64,000 nucleotides of DNA, taken from G963667975 sp963677395 (GTDB lineage: Bacteria > Bacteroidota > Bacteroidia > Bacteroidales > G963667975). Under the pieces are notes generated by a model. That model was not told the DNA's origin and searched no databases. It saw only the letters and a list, made by a program, of their open reading frames with translations. The translations under genes and the position numbers were made by a program. The stretch covers positions 3,658,001 to 3,722,000 of the forward strand of contig OY781965.2 in NCBI GenBank assembly GCA_963677395.2, in the 5' to 3' direction. Shown piece by piece: positions 54,798 to 63,999 of this stretch; within the stretch, counting starts at the first letter, position 1; every line of letters starts with the position of its first letter.

Positions 54798-56492
54798 ATG
54801 TTCAGCACATTTTTATCCATATTACAGCTTGCCGGTTCGCTGGGATTATTCCTTTTCGGAATGAAACTCCTGAGCGAAGCTTTGCAAAAAGTAGCCGGAA
54901 ATAAGCTTCGGAATGTGCTTTCGCAGATGACTTCGAGCAAATTAAGAGGAGTAACTACAGGTTTCCTTGTAACAGCTTTTATACAGTTTTCAGCTGCAAC
55001 AACGGTTATGGTTGTAAGTTTTGTAAATGCCGGATTGATTACACTGGAATCGGCTGTACCCGTAATTATGGGTGCAAACATTGGAACTACACTTAAATTA
55101 TGGTTTATTTCTCTATTGGGATTCAATTTTTCATTCACAAGCATTGCAATTCCGCTGGTTGTATTGGGATTTCCGATGTTCTTTTCAAGAAAAAGCAAAC
55201 TAAAATCATGGGGTGAATTTATTCTTGGATTTTCCATCTTGCTTTTAGGATTAGAATTTCTGATAACATCCATTCCAAATATTCAGAGCAGCCCTGATTT
55301 TATTGCTTTTCTGAGCCATTTAACCCATTTTGGTTATTTTTCTATCATTCTCTTTGTATTCATTGGCGCGTTGATAACCGCTTTGGTTCAATCATCGTCG
55401 GCAACCATGACACTCACATTTATCATGTGCTATCAGGGCTGGCTTTCTTACGAACTTGCCGCTGCCATGGTGTTGGGTGAAAATGTCGGAACAACCATTA
55501 CCGCGAATATTGCGGCATTTATCGCCAATAATGAAGGAAAAAAAGCTGCACGCGTTCACTTTCTGTTCAATGTAATCGGGAATATCTGGGCATTGATTCT
55601 TTTCTACCCCTTTGTAAAGCTAAATGCTCTTATTACGGAAGCGATTTTTCATATATATCCCTATTCCTCTGCAAACGACATCCCCGTTTCACTGGCTGTA
55701 TTCCATACATTGTTCAACCTGTTAAATACGATTTTACTGATCAATTTTATTCCACAGCTCATCAAAATGGCCGATTTTTTCATTTCGAAAAAGCCTGCAA
55801 AACAAAACCTCAGCCAGCTCTCTTATATCCCGGATAATTTCATCTCTACTGCCGAATTATCCTTGGAAGCTGCTAAGAAAGAAATTGTTATCCTTAATAC
55901 AACGGTAGCCAAAATGTTCGCGTTGATTCCTTTCGTTCTACTTGAAAAAAATGAAGAAACCTACCATGAGCTTTTACAAAAACTGGAACAGGAAGAACAA
56001 AGAACAGATGATACGGAACAGGAAATTAATCTGTTTCTAACCCAGATTGCACAAAATGATTTAAGTCAGAGCAGTTCTCAACTTATCAGTTCAATGTTGA
56101 AAATCACAGACAATCTCGAAAGTGCAGCCGATTCTATATATCATATCAGTCTGGCTATAAAAGCTAAAAATGAACAAAAAATCTGGTTTACTCAGGAAAT
56201 CCGGAATAATCTTTTCGAAATGTTCGGACTGCTTAATCGGGCTTTTGAGCTAATGAATAATCACCTTTCTCAGGATTATAAACTTGCGAATATGGAAAAT
56301 GCACAAGCCATTGAGTCAGAAATCAATGCTTTACGTGACAAATTCCAGCTAAATCACCTTGAAAATATGCGAAACAAAGAGTATTCTTACCAAACCGGAC
56401 TATTCTACAGTGGTATCATTTCGCAATGTGAAAAGATTGGCGATTATATTATCAACATTCATGAAGCTATTGCGAACAGTAGCAAACACTAA
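54798..56492 (+). CDS. Na/Pi cotransporter family protein
   Basis: A 564-residue inner-membrane protein. The first 330 residues hold two repeats of the Na/Pi (NptA/PitA-like PF02690) fold with the marks GLFLFGMKLLSEALQ, TAFIQFSAATTVMVVSFVNAGL and the second repeat TALVQSSSATMTLTF. The C-terminal cytoplasmic part (about 345-564) is a helical PhoU-like domain with TDNLESAADSIYHI. Phosphate/sodium symport is the usual role. It ends 5 bases before the ProX-like gene, and together they look like a four-gene row with yggS and the YitT gene. Confidence 0.92.
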   Translation: MFSTFLSILQLAGSLGLFLFGMKLLSEALQKVAGNKLRNVLSQMTSSKLRGVTTGFLVTAFIQFSAATTVMVVSFVNAGLITLESAVPVIMGANIGTTLKLWFISLLGFNFSFTSIAIPLVVLGFPMFFSRKSKLKSWGEFILGFSILLLGLEFLITSIPNIQSSPDFIAFLSHLTHFGYFSIILFVFIGALITALVQSSSATMTLTFIMCYQGWLSYELAAAMVLGENVGTTITANIAAFIANNEGKKAARVHFLFNVIGNIWALILFYPFVKLNALITEAIFHIYPYSSANDIPVSLAVFHTLFNLLNTILLINFIPQLIKMADFFISKKPAKQNLSQLSYIPDNFISTAELSLEAAKKEIVILNTTVAKMFALIPFVLLEKNEETYHELLQKLEQEEQRTDDTEQEINLFLTQIAQNDLSQSSSQLISSMLKITDNLESAADSIYHISLAIKAKNEQKIWFTQEIRNNLFEMFGLLNRAFELMNNHLSQDYKLANMENAQAIESEINALRDKFQLNHLENMRNKEYSYQTGLFYSGIISQCEKIGDYIINIHEAIANSSKH

Positions 56493-56497
56493 CATAA

Positions 56498-56992
56498 ATG
56501 AACGGACAAGAAATTGTTTACAAGACTTTGACTCAGCTCAATATCTCTTTTGAATATTATGAGCATCCGCCCGCTCCTACCATCGAAATTGCCCGCCCGT
56601 ACTGGAAAGACATCGAGGCAGTACATTGTAAAAATCTGTTTTTCAGAAATCACAAAGGAAATAAACACTATCTGGTTGTATTTGACTGTACCCAAAGTAT
56701 GGATATTCATCAATTGGAGAGGATACTCAAACAGGGAAAGTTAAGCTTTGCCTCTGAACGTCGTTTATTTCAGTATCTCAGACTTTACCCAGGCTCTATC
56801 TCTCCTTTTGGATTGCTAAATGACCAAGAAAATAATGTATATGTTTTTCTGGATAAAAACCTTCAGAACGCGAAAAAACTAAGTTTCCACCCCAACGAAA
56901 ACACTGCCTCGTTGGTTATTACTCAGGAAGGATTTCAAAGCTATCTTTCAAATTGCGGGAATCCATTCGAATTTATCGAATTATATTCTTAA
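56498..56992 (+). CDS. YbaK/ProX-like aminoacyl-tRNA deacylase
   Basis: A 164-residue cytoplasmic protein of the YbaK/EbsC domain family, which clears mischarged tRNA. Landmarks are YYEHPPAPTIEIA, AVHCKNLFFRNHKGNKHYLVV with the conserved Lys, KLSFASERRLFQYL, and SPFGLLND. The overall layout fits the free-standing ProX group that deacylates Ala-tRNA(Pro). Five bases separate it from the upstream transporter gene. Confidence 0.9.
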   Translation: MNGQEIVYKTLTQLNISFEYYEHPPAPTIEIARPYWKDIEAVHCKNLFFRNHKGNKHYLVVFDCTQSMDIHQLERILKQGKLSFASERRLFQYLRLYPGSISPFGLLNDQENNVYVFLDKNLQNAKKLSFHPNENTASLVITQEGFQSYLSNCGNPFEFIELYS

Positions 56993-57012
56993 CCACATAA
57001 TACCAATATATT

Positions 57013-57879
57013 ATGAAACTCATAAAGCAAAAAATCTATAGTGAAATCAAAGCCTATCTGATTATCACGCTGGGATTATTTCTCAACGCTTTCGCTTGGA
57101 CTGCATTTTTGATTCCGTCGAAAGTTGTAGGAGGTGGAATTAGTGGTATCGGTACATTAATTTATTATGCAACCGGATTCCCCGTGGGGATTACATTCTT
57201 GATTGTCAATGTATTTCTTATCATTATCGGATTAAAGGTACTTGGCAAAGGATTTGGTGTAAAAACAGTTTACGGAGTAATTGGACTCTCCGTGTTTCTA
57301 TCCTTATTACAAAGCATTATCAAAGAACCAATTGTAAATGACCGCTTTATGGCAGCCATTATTGGCGGGATGATTGGCGGGGCAAGTATTGGCATGATTT
57401 TCACACAGGGAGGAAGCACAGGCGGAACAGATATTATTGCCATGATTATCAACAAATACCGCAATGTTAGCCCGGGGAGAATTTTGCTCTATATTGATCT
57501 TGTAATTATTTCAAGTTCCTACATTTTATTTCAATCGCTCGAAATCATGGTATATGGATATGTTTCGATGGGGGTAGCATCGTACGCTGTTGATTTATTG
57601 CTCATTGGTTCACGACAATCAGTACAGGTTTTTATCTTTTCAAAAAAGAACTCAGAAGTTGCCGATATGATTGGAAATGAGCTGAAACGCGGTGTTACCA
57701 TTCTGAACGGCAAAGGATGGTTTACCAAGGAAGAACAGGAAATTGTGTTGGTAATTTTACGCAAATATGAATTACAGCAAGTTATGCGCCATATCAAAGA
57801 AATTGATCGCGATGCTTTTATCTCTATCGGAAATGTAACCGGAGTATATGGCAAAGGATTCGAACCGATAAAATATTAA
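57013..57879 (+). CDS. YitT family membrane protein (DUF161 + DUF2179)
   Basis: A 288-residue protein with five or six N-terminal hydrophobic segments (marks: AFLIPSKVVGGGISGIGTLIYY, IFTQGGSTGGTDIIAMIINKYRNVSPGRIL) and a C-terminal DUF2179 cytoplasmic domain (about 205-288: GVTILNGKGWFTKEEQEIVLVILRKYEL). Membrane proteins of unknown transport role, common in Bacteroidetes. It is the last gene of the row starting at yggS and ends 18 bases before the left target duplication of the insertion sequence. Confidence 0.93.
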   Translation: MKLIKQKIYSEIKAYLIITLGLFLNAFAWTAFLIPSKVVGGGISGIGTLIYYATGFPVGITFLIVNVFLIIIGLKVLGKGFGVKTVYGVIGLSVFLSLLQSIIKEPIVNDRFMAAIIGGMIGGASIGMIFTQGGSTGGTDIIAMIINKYRNVSPGRILLYIDLVIISSSYILFQSLEIMVYGYVSMGVASYAVDLLLIGSRQSVQVFIFSKKNSEVADMIGNELKRGVTILNGKGWFTKEEQEIVLVILRKYELQQVMRHIKEIDRDAFISIGNVTGVYGKGFEPIKY

Positions 57880-57896
57880 AAACAGCACTAGTTTGT

Positions 57897-57970
57897 GACT
57901 GAGAAAAAACAAACATACTGTAATCCGACAAACTATACTACCTGTAACTAATTAACAAAGAAAGCTTTTC
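57897..57970 (+). repeat. Left copy of the 74-bp target-site duplication
   Basis: Identical to 59570-59643 over 74 bases (begins GACTGAGAAAAAACAAAC, ends AAGCTTTTC). One base at each inner edge could equally belong to the element. Long, variable duplications are known for IS1634/IS1549-type elements. Confidence 0.93.
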
Positions 57971-57984
57971 CTGACTTGTCCTTT

Positions 57985-59469
57985 TTAGTGCGGTATTTTT
58001 AATTTTGAAATAAGCTCTGCCATTTTCAGAGTTGGTTGAGCATTGACGGTTACTATTTTTTGGGTGATGTGATTCAATATTTCTCCATCAACAATTTTTT
58101 TTGATTCGTCAATAAATTTTCTAATCGAAATACCTGTTTTTAATTCGATGTGCTTTGATATGACAAGAGCCATAAAGCATACCAATATATGCAATTTTAT
58201 TGGTTGCTCCTTAAAATGAAAGATTGGTCTTGTTTGTAGGTCGTTTTTTGATATTCTGAATGCTTGCTCTATTCTATAAAGCTCATGATATCTATCTATT
58301 ACCATTTGATTGTTCGCAATATGTTCTTTCAAATTGGTATAATATCCTTTTATACCCAGCAATTTGTTTGTTTTTTGGATTAACGCTTCGTTTAGTTCTA
58401 TTTCCAAACCTTTAGTCTGGGTAAATTTTAATTTTTTACCTTTCGATGGTTTTGCAATTACCTGTTTTGCTTTTTCGACTTGTTTCTCCATTTCATATTT
58501 ATCCTTACGATATCTGATTGACGAATAGCTGCAAATCAGATAGCCGTTATCCGTTTTTATCCGTATGCTTTTGCCGTCTTCCCGGCAGATGTTTTTGTCA
58601 ATGGTTTCAAGCAGTACTGTAGAAATATTCCCAAGCCTTGCCCCCACGATGTAGTTGATATTGTTTTGAGTTAATTGTTGTACATTTTCTGAGCTAATCA
58701 TCGCAGCATCGGCTACTACGGTAAAATCTTTTACATCATTTCTTTCAATAAAATCTTTAACAAAAGGAATGATAGTGTGCCCTTCAAAAGTATTGCCCGA
58801 GAATACCTCATATGCAATAGGGAAACCCTCTTTACTTACCGTTAGGGCTATGAGTATTTGTGGTTGTTGGGATTTGTTGTCTTTTGAAAAACCGTTCATG
58901 CGCAAATGGTCTTCTTTAAAAGTTTCAAAATAAAGTGTTGTTACATCGTAAAACAGAATGTCGAAATTGAATGAGTAATGAACTCTGGAAAAGTTGACAA
59001 CCTTTTCTTCCACTGTTTTCTTTAGATTGATACAGTCAGGGGCAATCTTGTAATATGTCTTGCGGCTATGGTAGATTCCAAAGAACTGTTCCATCAACTC
59101 AAGAGAACGAAGTTTGGAGGCAGGTTCAAATATCCTTATCATTACCAAATCATTTAACAAAGTAGGCAAATCATCCAGTTTGATCATATCCTGTATTGCA
59201 TGTATCTGCTTGTAAAAAAAATGATATTTAACACCAATAAAAGTGCTGTGGTTCAGGTGCAACAACCTGTTGGGATCTTCATCGGGTAAAATAGGAAGTT
59301 GCCGGGTGTAATCCTTTATCCATTCTTCTGCCAATATCATTAAATCTCTTAGCTCTTCTGCCGTATGAGCAGAACCTATATGCTGTAATATAACTCTTCT
59401 ATTATTCTGATAACGCACTACCTGCACAGCATTTGCCTTTGAGGCAGTTTTAACAACCCTGATTTTCAT
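57985..59469 (-). CDS. IS1634 family transposase
   Basis: A 494-residue DDE transposase. The catalytic core shows FYDVTTLYFETF (first Asp), VVADAAMIS (second Asp), and YHELYRIEQAFRISKNDLQTRPIFHF (the Glu in the YREK-like region), with the insertion typical of the IS4/IS1634 group. Full length, no stops or shifts. Its stop codon lies in the left inverted-repeat region. The ATG (59467-59469) lies at the edge of a 14-bp hairpin, so translation may be held back by mRNA folding. The base composition resembles the neighbours. Confidence 0.93.
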   Translation of the reverse strand: MKIRVVKTASKANAVQVVRYQNNRRVILQHIGSAHTAEELRDLMILAEEWIKDYTRQLPILPDEDPNRLLHLNHSTFIGVKYHFFYKQIHAIQDMIKLDDLPTLLNDLVMIRIFEPASKLRSLELMEQFFGIYHSRKTYYKIAPDCINLKKTVEEKVVNFSRVHYSFNFDILFYDVTTLYFETFKEDHLRMNGFSKDNKSQQPQILIALTVSKEGFPIAYEVFSGNTFEGHTIIPFVKDFIERNDVKDFTVVADAAMISSENVQQLTQNNINYIVGARLGNISTVLLETIDKNICREDGKSIRIKTDNGYLICSYSSIRYRKDKYEMEKQVEKAKQVIAKPSKGKKLKFTQTKGLEIELNEALIQKTNKLLGIKGYYTNLKEHIANNQMVIDRYHELYRIEQAFRISKNDLQTRPIFHFKEQPIKLHILVCFMALVISKHIELKTGISIRKFIDESKKIVDGEILNHITQKIVTVNAQPTLKMAELISKLKIPH

Positions 59470-59502
59470 GCTAAATTTACCTTAGTGCGGTAAATTTAGC
59501 AT
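59468..59502 (-). promoter_or_regulatory. Hairpin over the transposase start codon
   Basis: Perfect 14-base arms (59468-59481 and 59489-59502) with a 7-base loop that begins the 10-mer TTAGTGCGGT (59482-59491), also found near both ends of the element. The arm includes two bases of the start codon. Likely limits translation, and possibly binds the transposase. CATATTTG (59517-59510, minus) just upstream is a near-consensus -7 box. Confidence 0.65.
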
Positions 59503-59569
59503 TTTTAAACAAATATGCATTGATTATGAGTAATTTATAACCGCACTAATTTTTAAAGGGACAAGTCAG

Positions 59570-59643
59570 GACTGAGAAAAAACAAACATACTGTAATCCG
59601 ACAAACTATACTACCTGTAACTAATTAACAAAGAAAGCTTTTC
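59570..59643 (+). repeat. Right copy of the 74-bp target-site duplication
   Basis: Identical to 57897-57970. Confidence 0.93.
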
Positions 59644-59695
59644 ATATTATCCCGCTAAAAATCTGGATAAATTTCTGCAAGACAAGTCTTCAAAA

Positions 59696-59738
59696 CACAA
59701 AAGCCTGATCTGATTTATAATCAGATCAGGCTTTTGTG
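59696..59738 (-). terminator. Terminator of the malic enzyme gene
   Basis: Perfect 20-base arms (59696-59715 and 59719-59738, core AAGCCTGATCTGATT) with a 3-base loop, 15 bases after the stop codon. Confidence 0.8.
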
Positions 59739-59752
59739 TTTGAGTTCCTCGT

Positions 59753-61207
59753 TTATTTCACCTGATCAATTGCCCATTGAAGTGCTTCATTCAACATCTC
59801 TTTCGGAGGCATTTTAATGAATCCCTGGTCGATAAGGTTTTGTGTTACATTACGTGCTTCATCAATATCACGCTGAGCTGTTTCACAAGCCTCTTCAGAG
59901 GTAAGAAATATTCGGGCTACACCATCTTCAATAGCTTGCATTGCAACATCAGCTGCCTCATGAGGAAATACGCCTGCTTCATCCATCGTCGGAACGATGT
60001 TATCGGGATTAATTCCACGTTTTTCGGCAAAATCGGCCAGTGAATGTGCAGCACGTATAGCCATTGTATCGGTAATTTTTTTCGCACGTACCATCAATGC
60101 TCCCTTCAAAATTCCCGGAAAACCAATGGAGTTATTTACCTGATTTGGGAAGTCCCCGCGACCAGTAGCAACAATGTAGGCACCGGCTTCTTTAGCTGCA
60201 TAGGGATAGATTTCAGGTACAGGATTAGCACATGCAAATACAATCGATTTTTCAGCCATTGCACGTATCCACTCCGGCTTGATGGTATCAGGGCCTGGTG
60301 TTGATAAAGAGATCAGCACATCAGCATCTTTCATCGCCTCTTCCATCGTATCAATACATGAAGGGTTCGTACTTTCGCAAAGTTCCCATTTGCGATAAAA
60401 ACGGGTATCCGCCTTAATATCATTACGCTTTGCATGCAATCCACCCTTTGAATCGAAAAGAATCATTTTTTTCGGGTCACCACCATCTGTAATAATCAAT
60501 CGTGCAATAGTTGTATTGGAAGCCCCTGCTCCGAAAAGCACAATCTTTACATCATTCAACTTTTTGTTTACCAGCTTTAATGCATTCAGCAGTCCGGCTA
60601 AAGTAACACAAGCTGTTCCCTGAGCATCATCATGCCATACCGGAATATCACAGGCTTCGCGTAAATCGTCCAGAACTTTAAAGCAGTTTGGCTGTGAAAT
60701 ATCTTCCAGATTTACTGCTCCAAAACTGTGCTGACACATTTTTACAAAATCAATAATTTTATCAGGATTGTTTTTTCCTGTTTCGTCTTTACTGTCGATA
60801 CACAATGCAACAGCATCCACACCTCCCAAATATTTCATCAGGAAAGCTTTTCCTTCCATCACACCTAGTCCACCCGGAGGAGTACAATCACCATCTCCCA
60901 ATACACGGGTTGAGTCGCTTACAACTGCTACCAGATTTCCGCGATTGCTCAACTGAAATGAAGTATCATTGTTATCACGAATGGCAGTCGACACCTTGGA
61001 AACACCCGGAGTGTACCAAACATTAAACCAGTTAAAACCTGGTACAGGAGCTTTGGGCAAAGTCTGAACCTTGCCACCATAAAAGCGATGTGCTTTTTCC
61101 GCCAGTGATTTTAGAAATAAAGTCTTGGCTTTGGCTATCTGTTCTTGAGTAAAATTATCTGGAAATGCCTGATTCAGGTTCTCCAGATTCAAATGTAATT
61201 CTTCCAT
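59753..61207 (-). CDS. Malic enzyme (short MaeB type)
   Basis: A 484-residue cytoplasmic enzyme that interconverts malate and pyruvate plus CO2 with NAD(P). Motifs: WYTPGVSKVSTAI, RVLGDGDCTPPGGLGVMEGKA, HDDAQGTACVTLAGLLNAL with the metal-binding acids, the nucleotide fold VLFGAGASNTTIA, and FACANPVPEI. It has the malic and NAD-binding domains but lacks the C-terminal phosphotransacetylase-like domain of long MaeB. Cofactor preference is not clear from the sequence. It is divergent from pckA, so two C3/C4 exchange enzymes share one intergenic region. Confidence 0.92.
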   Translation of the reverse strand: MEELHLNLENLNQAFPDNFTQEQIAKAKTLFLKSLAEKAHRFYGGKVQTLPKAPVPGFNWFNVWYTPGVSKVSTAIRDNNDTSFQLSNRGNLVAVVSDSTRVLGDGDCTPPGGLGVMEGKAFLMKYLGGVDAVALCIDSKDETGKNNPDKIIDFVKMCQHSFGAVNLEDISQPNCFKVLDDLREACDIPVWHDDAQGTACVTLAGLLNALKLVNKKLNDVKIVLFGAGASNTTIARLIITDGGDPKKMILFDSKGGLHAKRNDIKADTRFYRKWELCESTNPSCIDTMEEAMKDADVLISLSTPGPDTIKPEWIRAMAEKSIVFACANPVPEIYPYAAKEAGAYIVATGRGDFPNQVNNSIGFPGILKGALMVRAKKITDTMAIRAAHSLADFAEKRGINPDNIVPTMDEAGVFPHEAADVAMQAIEDGVARIFLTSEEACETAQRDIDEARNVTQNLIDQGFIKMPPKEMLNEALQWAIDQVK

Positions 61208-61509
61208 AGTGGTGAAACGTAAATTTATTCAAAATAAAAGAATCTGGTTAAAAGCAAGTTGTCATTAAACAAAACCACCTTCTTCCCCAAGTTCAAAGAT
61301 AGAATAAATCTGAACAAGTTATTCCTGTGATATTTAAAAAAAATTTTCATTAGCTTAATTTTTTAGTTATCTGATGCTTTTTATATGCTTTTAAATGCCT
61401 ATGTTTGCTCAGATTTTTTTCATAACCCCACTAAAATATGAGATGAATCGGCTTTTTGATTTGATTTTGAAAAGCTTGCAATTGTTAATTTTTTATTAAA
61501 TCATAGATT
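61208..61509. other. Divergent promoter region of malic enzyme and pckA
   Basis: 302 bases, AT-rich. TATGTTTG at 61400-61407 is an exact TAnnTTTG match on the plus strand about 100 bases before pckA, implying a long leader. No riboswitch fold is recognised. Confidence 0.4.
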
Positions 61510-63165
61510 ATGACATTAGTTCAAGAACGCCTGACCAGAATGGATCAGATTGTTGAGGATTTAAAAAGTTATGGCCTCGATCAGGTGAAGGAAGTATATT
61601 ACAACCTTTCTTACGAAGAACTTTTTGCCCACGAAACCAACCCCGAACTAGGAGGTTTTGAAAAAGGATTTGTTACTAATACAGGTGCTGTTGCTGTTGA
61701 CACCGGGATTTACACCGGACGTTCTCCAAAAGACAAGTACATTGTTGAAGAAAGTGAATCAAAAGGTAACGTTTGGTGGGCCAATCCTATCCGTAAATCA
61801 TCAGACAACAAACCCATTTCAGAAGCAGTTTGGAGCGACCTTTACGCTAATTCCGTAAAACAGCTCAACAACAACAAACTGTATGTAATGGATGGATTTG
61901 CAGGAACAAATGAAGGTACCCGCCTGCGTATCAGAGTAATTACTGAAGTAGCATGGATGGCGCACTTCGTAAAAAACATGTTTATTCGTCCAACTGAAGA
62001 AGAACTTAAATGCTTTAAGCCAGACTTTCTTCTTCTCAACGCGTGTAAAACATCCAATGCTAAATGGAAGGAGCATAATCTGAATAGCGAAGTTTATGCT
62101 GCTTTCAACATCAAGGAACATAAAGCTGTTGTAGGTGGAACATGGTATGGCGGTGAAATCAAAAAAGGATTCTTCTCCATGATGAACTACTTCCTGCCTT
62201 TGAAAGGCGTTGCATCTATGCACTGTTCGGCAAATGTAGGCAAAGATGGCGATACCGCTATTTTCTTCGGGCTTTCGGGAACTGGCAAAACAACCTTATC
62301 TGCCGATCCGAAACGTTTCCTGATTGGAGACGATGAGCATGGATGGGATAATGAAGGTATTTTTAACTTCGAAGGGGGGTGTTACGCAAAATGTATAAAC
62401 CTGAGTGCCGAAAAAGAGCCGGATATTTTCAATGCAATCCGTCGTGATGCACTCTTGGAAAATGTTGTGTTTGATGAAAAAACAGGCGAAATTGATTATG
62501 ACAGCGCTGGTAAAACTGAAAATACTCGTGTTTCGTATCCTATCTATCACATTCCCAATATTGTAAAGCCAGCTTCAAAAGCGGGTCATGCAAAAAAAAT
62601 CATCTTTCTGACAGCCGATGCATTCGGTATTCTGCCTCCGGTAAGTAAGCTAACTCCAGACCAAACAAAATATCATTTTCTCAGCGGCTATACTGCAAAA
62701 GTTGCTGGTACAGAACGTGGTATCAAAGAACCCACTCCAACTTTCTCATCCTGTTTTGGAGCAGCCTTCCTGCTTTTACACCCAACAGTTTATGCAGAAC
62801 AGCTCATCAAGAAAATGAAAGAACACGGTTCTACAGCTTATTTGGTAAATACCGGATGGATTGAAGGGCCTTATGGTGTTGGTCGTCGTATTGATATTCC
62901 ATCAACCCGCGCGATTATTGATGCAATATTGGATGGTTCACTGGACAATGCTGAATATGAAGCATTACCCATATTCAACTTACAGGTTCCAAAATCAGTT
63001 CCGAATGTAAACAATCAGATTCTGAACCCACGTAATATATGGCAAAACCCAACAGATTGGGATAACGCAGCGAAAGAACTCGGATTGAAATTTATCAAGA
63101 ACTTCGAAAACTTTACTGACAATGAAGAAGGTAAGCGACTCATTGCTGCCGGACCTCAGCTATAA
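61510..63165 (+). CDS. pckA: Phosphoenolpyruvate carboxykinase (ATP)
   Basis: The 551-residue cytoplasmic enzyme interconverts oxaloacetate + ATP and PEP + CO2 + ADP. The P-loop GLSGTGKTTLSAD, the metal/substrate region FLIGDDEHGWD, the Arg-rich GYTAKVAGTERG and FSSCFGAAF are all intact. The first metal-site Lys/His stretch (GGTWYGGEIKKGFFSMMNYFLP) is also seen. In anaerobic Bacteroidetes the enzyme often runs towards oxaloacetate for succinate formation. It is divergent from malic enzyme and has a clear terminator. Confidence 0.97.
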   Translation: MTLVQERLTRMDQIVEDLKSYGLDQVKEVYYNLSYEELFAHETNPELGGFEKGFVTNTGAVAVDTGIYTGRSPKDKYIVEESESKGNVWWANPIRKSSDNKPISEAVWSDLYANSVKQLNNNKLYVMDGFAGTNEGTRLRIRVITEVAWMAHFVKNMFIRPTEEELKCFKPDFLLLNACKTSNAKWKEHNLNSEVYAAFNIKEHKAVVGGTWYGGEIKKGFFSMMNYFLPLKGVASMHCSANVGKDGDTAIFFGLSGTGKTTLSADPKRFLIGDDEHGWDNEGIFNFEGGCYAKCINLSAEKEPDIFNAIRRDALLENVVFDEKTGEIDYDSAGKTENTRVSYPIYHIPNIVKPASKAGHAKKIIFLTADAFGILPPVSKLTPDQTKYHFLSGYTAKVAGTERGIKEPTPTFSSCFGAAFLLLHPTVYAEQLIKKMKEHGSTAYLVNTGWIEGPYGVGRRIDIPSTRAIIDAILDGSLDNAEYEALPIFNLQVPKSVPNVNNQILNPRNIWQNPTDWDNAAKELGLKFIKNFENFTDNEEGKRLIAAGPQL

Positions 63166-63175
63166 GATAACTTCA

Positions 63176-63209
63176 CTAAAAAAACCACTTCGAAAGAGGT
63201 GGTTTTTTA
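63176..63209 (+). terminator. Terminator of pckA
   Basis: AAAAACCAC / GTGGTTTTTT hairpin with a short loop between the convergent pckA and anmK. It can serve both strands. Confidence 0.85.
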
Positions 63210-63222
63210 GTATACTCCTGCA

Positions 63223-63999
63223 TCAAAACGGCCTGTAAACAGCGCCTCCAATGTGATCAGAGAGTGATCCTGTTACGCTTTTTAAACAATTAACCTCGCG
63301 AGATAAACGTAATACTCCCAGAAATGCAAAAATCAGGGCTTCCTTAAAATCCACAATATGCTTAACGGGAACAACAATTTCATTTCCAATCACTTCTTTC
63401 ATTCTTAAAATCAAAAAAGTATTGTGGGCACCGCCTCCGGTTATGAGTAATTTATGATCATTTTGATGATCCACAATCTTTGAAACCTGATTTACAATAT
63501 GTTCAATATACGTTCGCAAGACATCTTCATTGCTTAGATTGTATCGTTCTATCAGTGGAAAAACTTCTCGTTCTACCCATTCACGCCCCAGTGATTTAGG
63601 AGATTTCTGTGAAAAATATTCAAGATGATCTAATTCTTTAAGAAGTTTCTTCTGAACAAAACCTTTTGACGCAATTTTTCCACCATTATCATAAGACTCA
63701 TTCAATCTACGGCTATAAAAATTCAATACATAATTTACCGGACAAATGTCAAATGCCAAACGTTTCTCATTCTCATCAAACGAAATATTGGCAAAACCAC
63801 CCAGATTAAGGCAATAAAAATATTCATGAAACAAAAGCTTGTCACCGATAGGAACTAAAGGAGCTCCCTGGCCTTTCAAAGCAACATCCACGCTACGGAA
63901 ATCACATACTACAGGCAATCCGGTTTCAGCTGCTATAGAAGCACCACTGGAAATCTGAAAGGTTATCTTTTCTTCAGGCTGATGATAAATGGTCTGACC
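63223..63999 (-). CDS. anmK: Anhydro-N-acetylmuramic acid kinase, N-terminus outside window
   Basis: The reading frame continues past the right edge, so this is the C-terminal part (about 258 residues). It phosphorylates anhMurNAc during peptidoglycan recycling. Seen are GQTIYHQP at the edge, SGASIAAETGLPVVCDFRSVDVALKGQGAPLVP, FANISF, and the late LLITGGGAHNTFL. A TTG at 63918 that could be mistaken for a start is inside the conserved SGASIAAETG region. Confidence 0.93.
   Translation of the reverse strand, partial: GQTIYHQPEEKITFQISSGASIAAETGLPVVCDFRSVDVALKGQGAPLVPIGDKLLFHEYFYCLNLGGFANISFDENEKRLAFDICPVNYVLNFYSRRLNESYDNGGKIASKGFVQKKLLKELDHLEYFSQKSPKSLGREWVEREVFPLIERYNLSNEDVLRTYIEHIVNQVSKIVDHQNDHKLLITGGGAHNTFLILRMKEVIGNEIVVPVKHIVDFKEALIFAFLGVLRLSREVNCLKSVTGSLSDHIGGAVYRPF

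Larger units (their letters stand above)
57970..59570. mobile_element. IS1634-family insertion sequence, complete (about 1.6 kb)
   Basis: Bounded by inverted ends CCTGACTTGTCC (57970-57981) and its complement (59559-59570). A second inverted pair TTAGTGCGGT (57985-57994 against 59540-59549) lies inside. It encodes one full transposase and no passenger gene. It sits between the YitT gene and the malic enzyme terminator and disrupts no gene. Identical 74-bp duplications flank it, which suggests a recent move. Confidence 0.92.

Noticed and set aside
57897..59643. Tandem duplication or CRISPR-like repeat
   Set aside because: Only two copies occur and they exactly flank an insertion sequence, so they are a target-site duplication.
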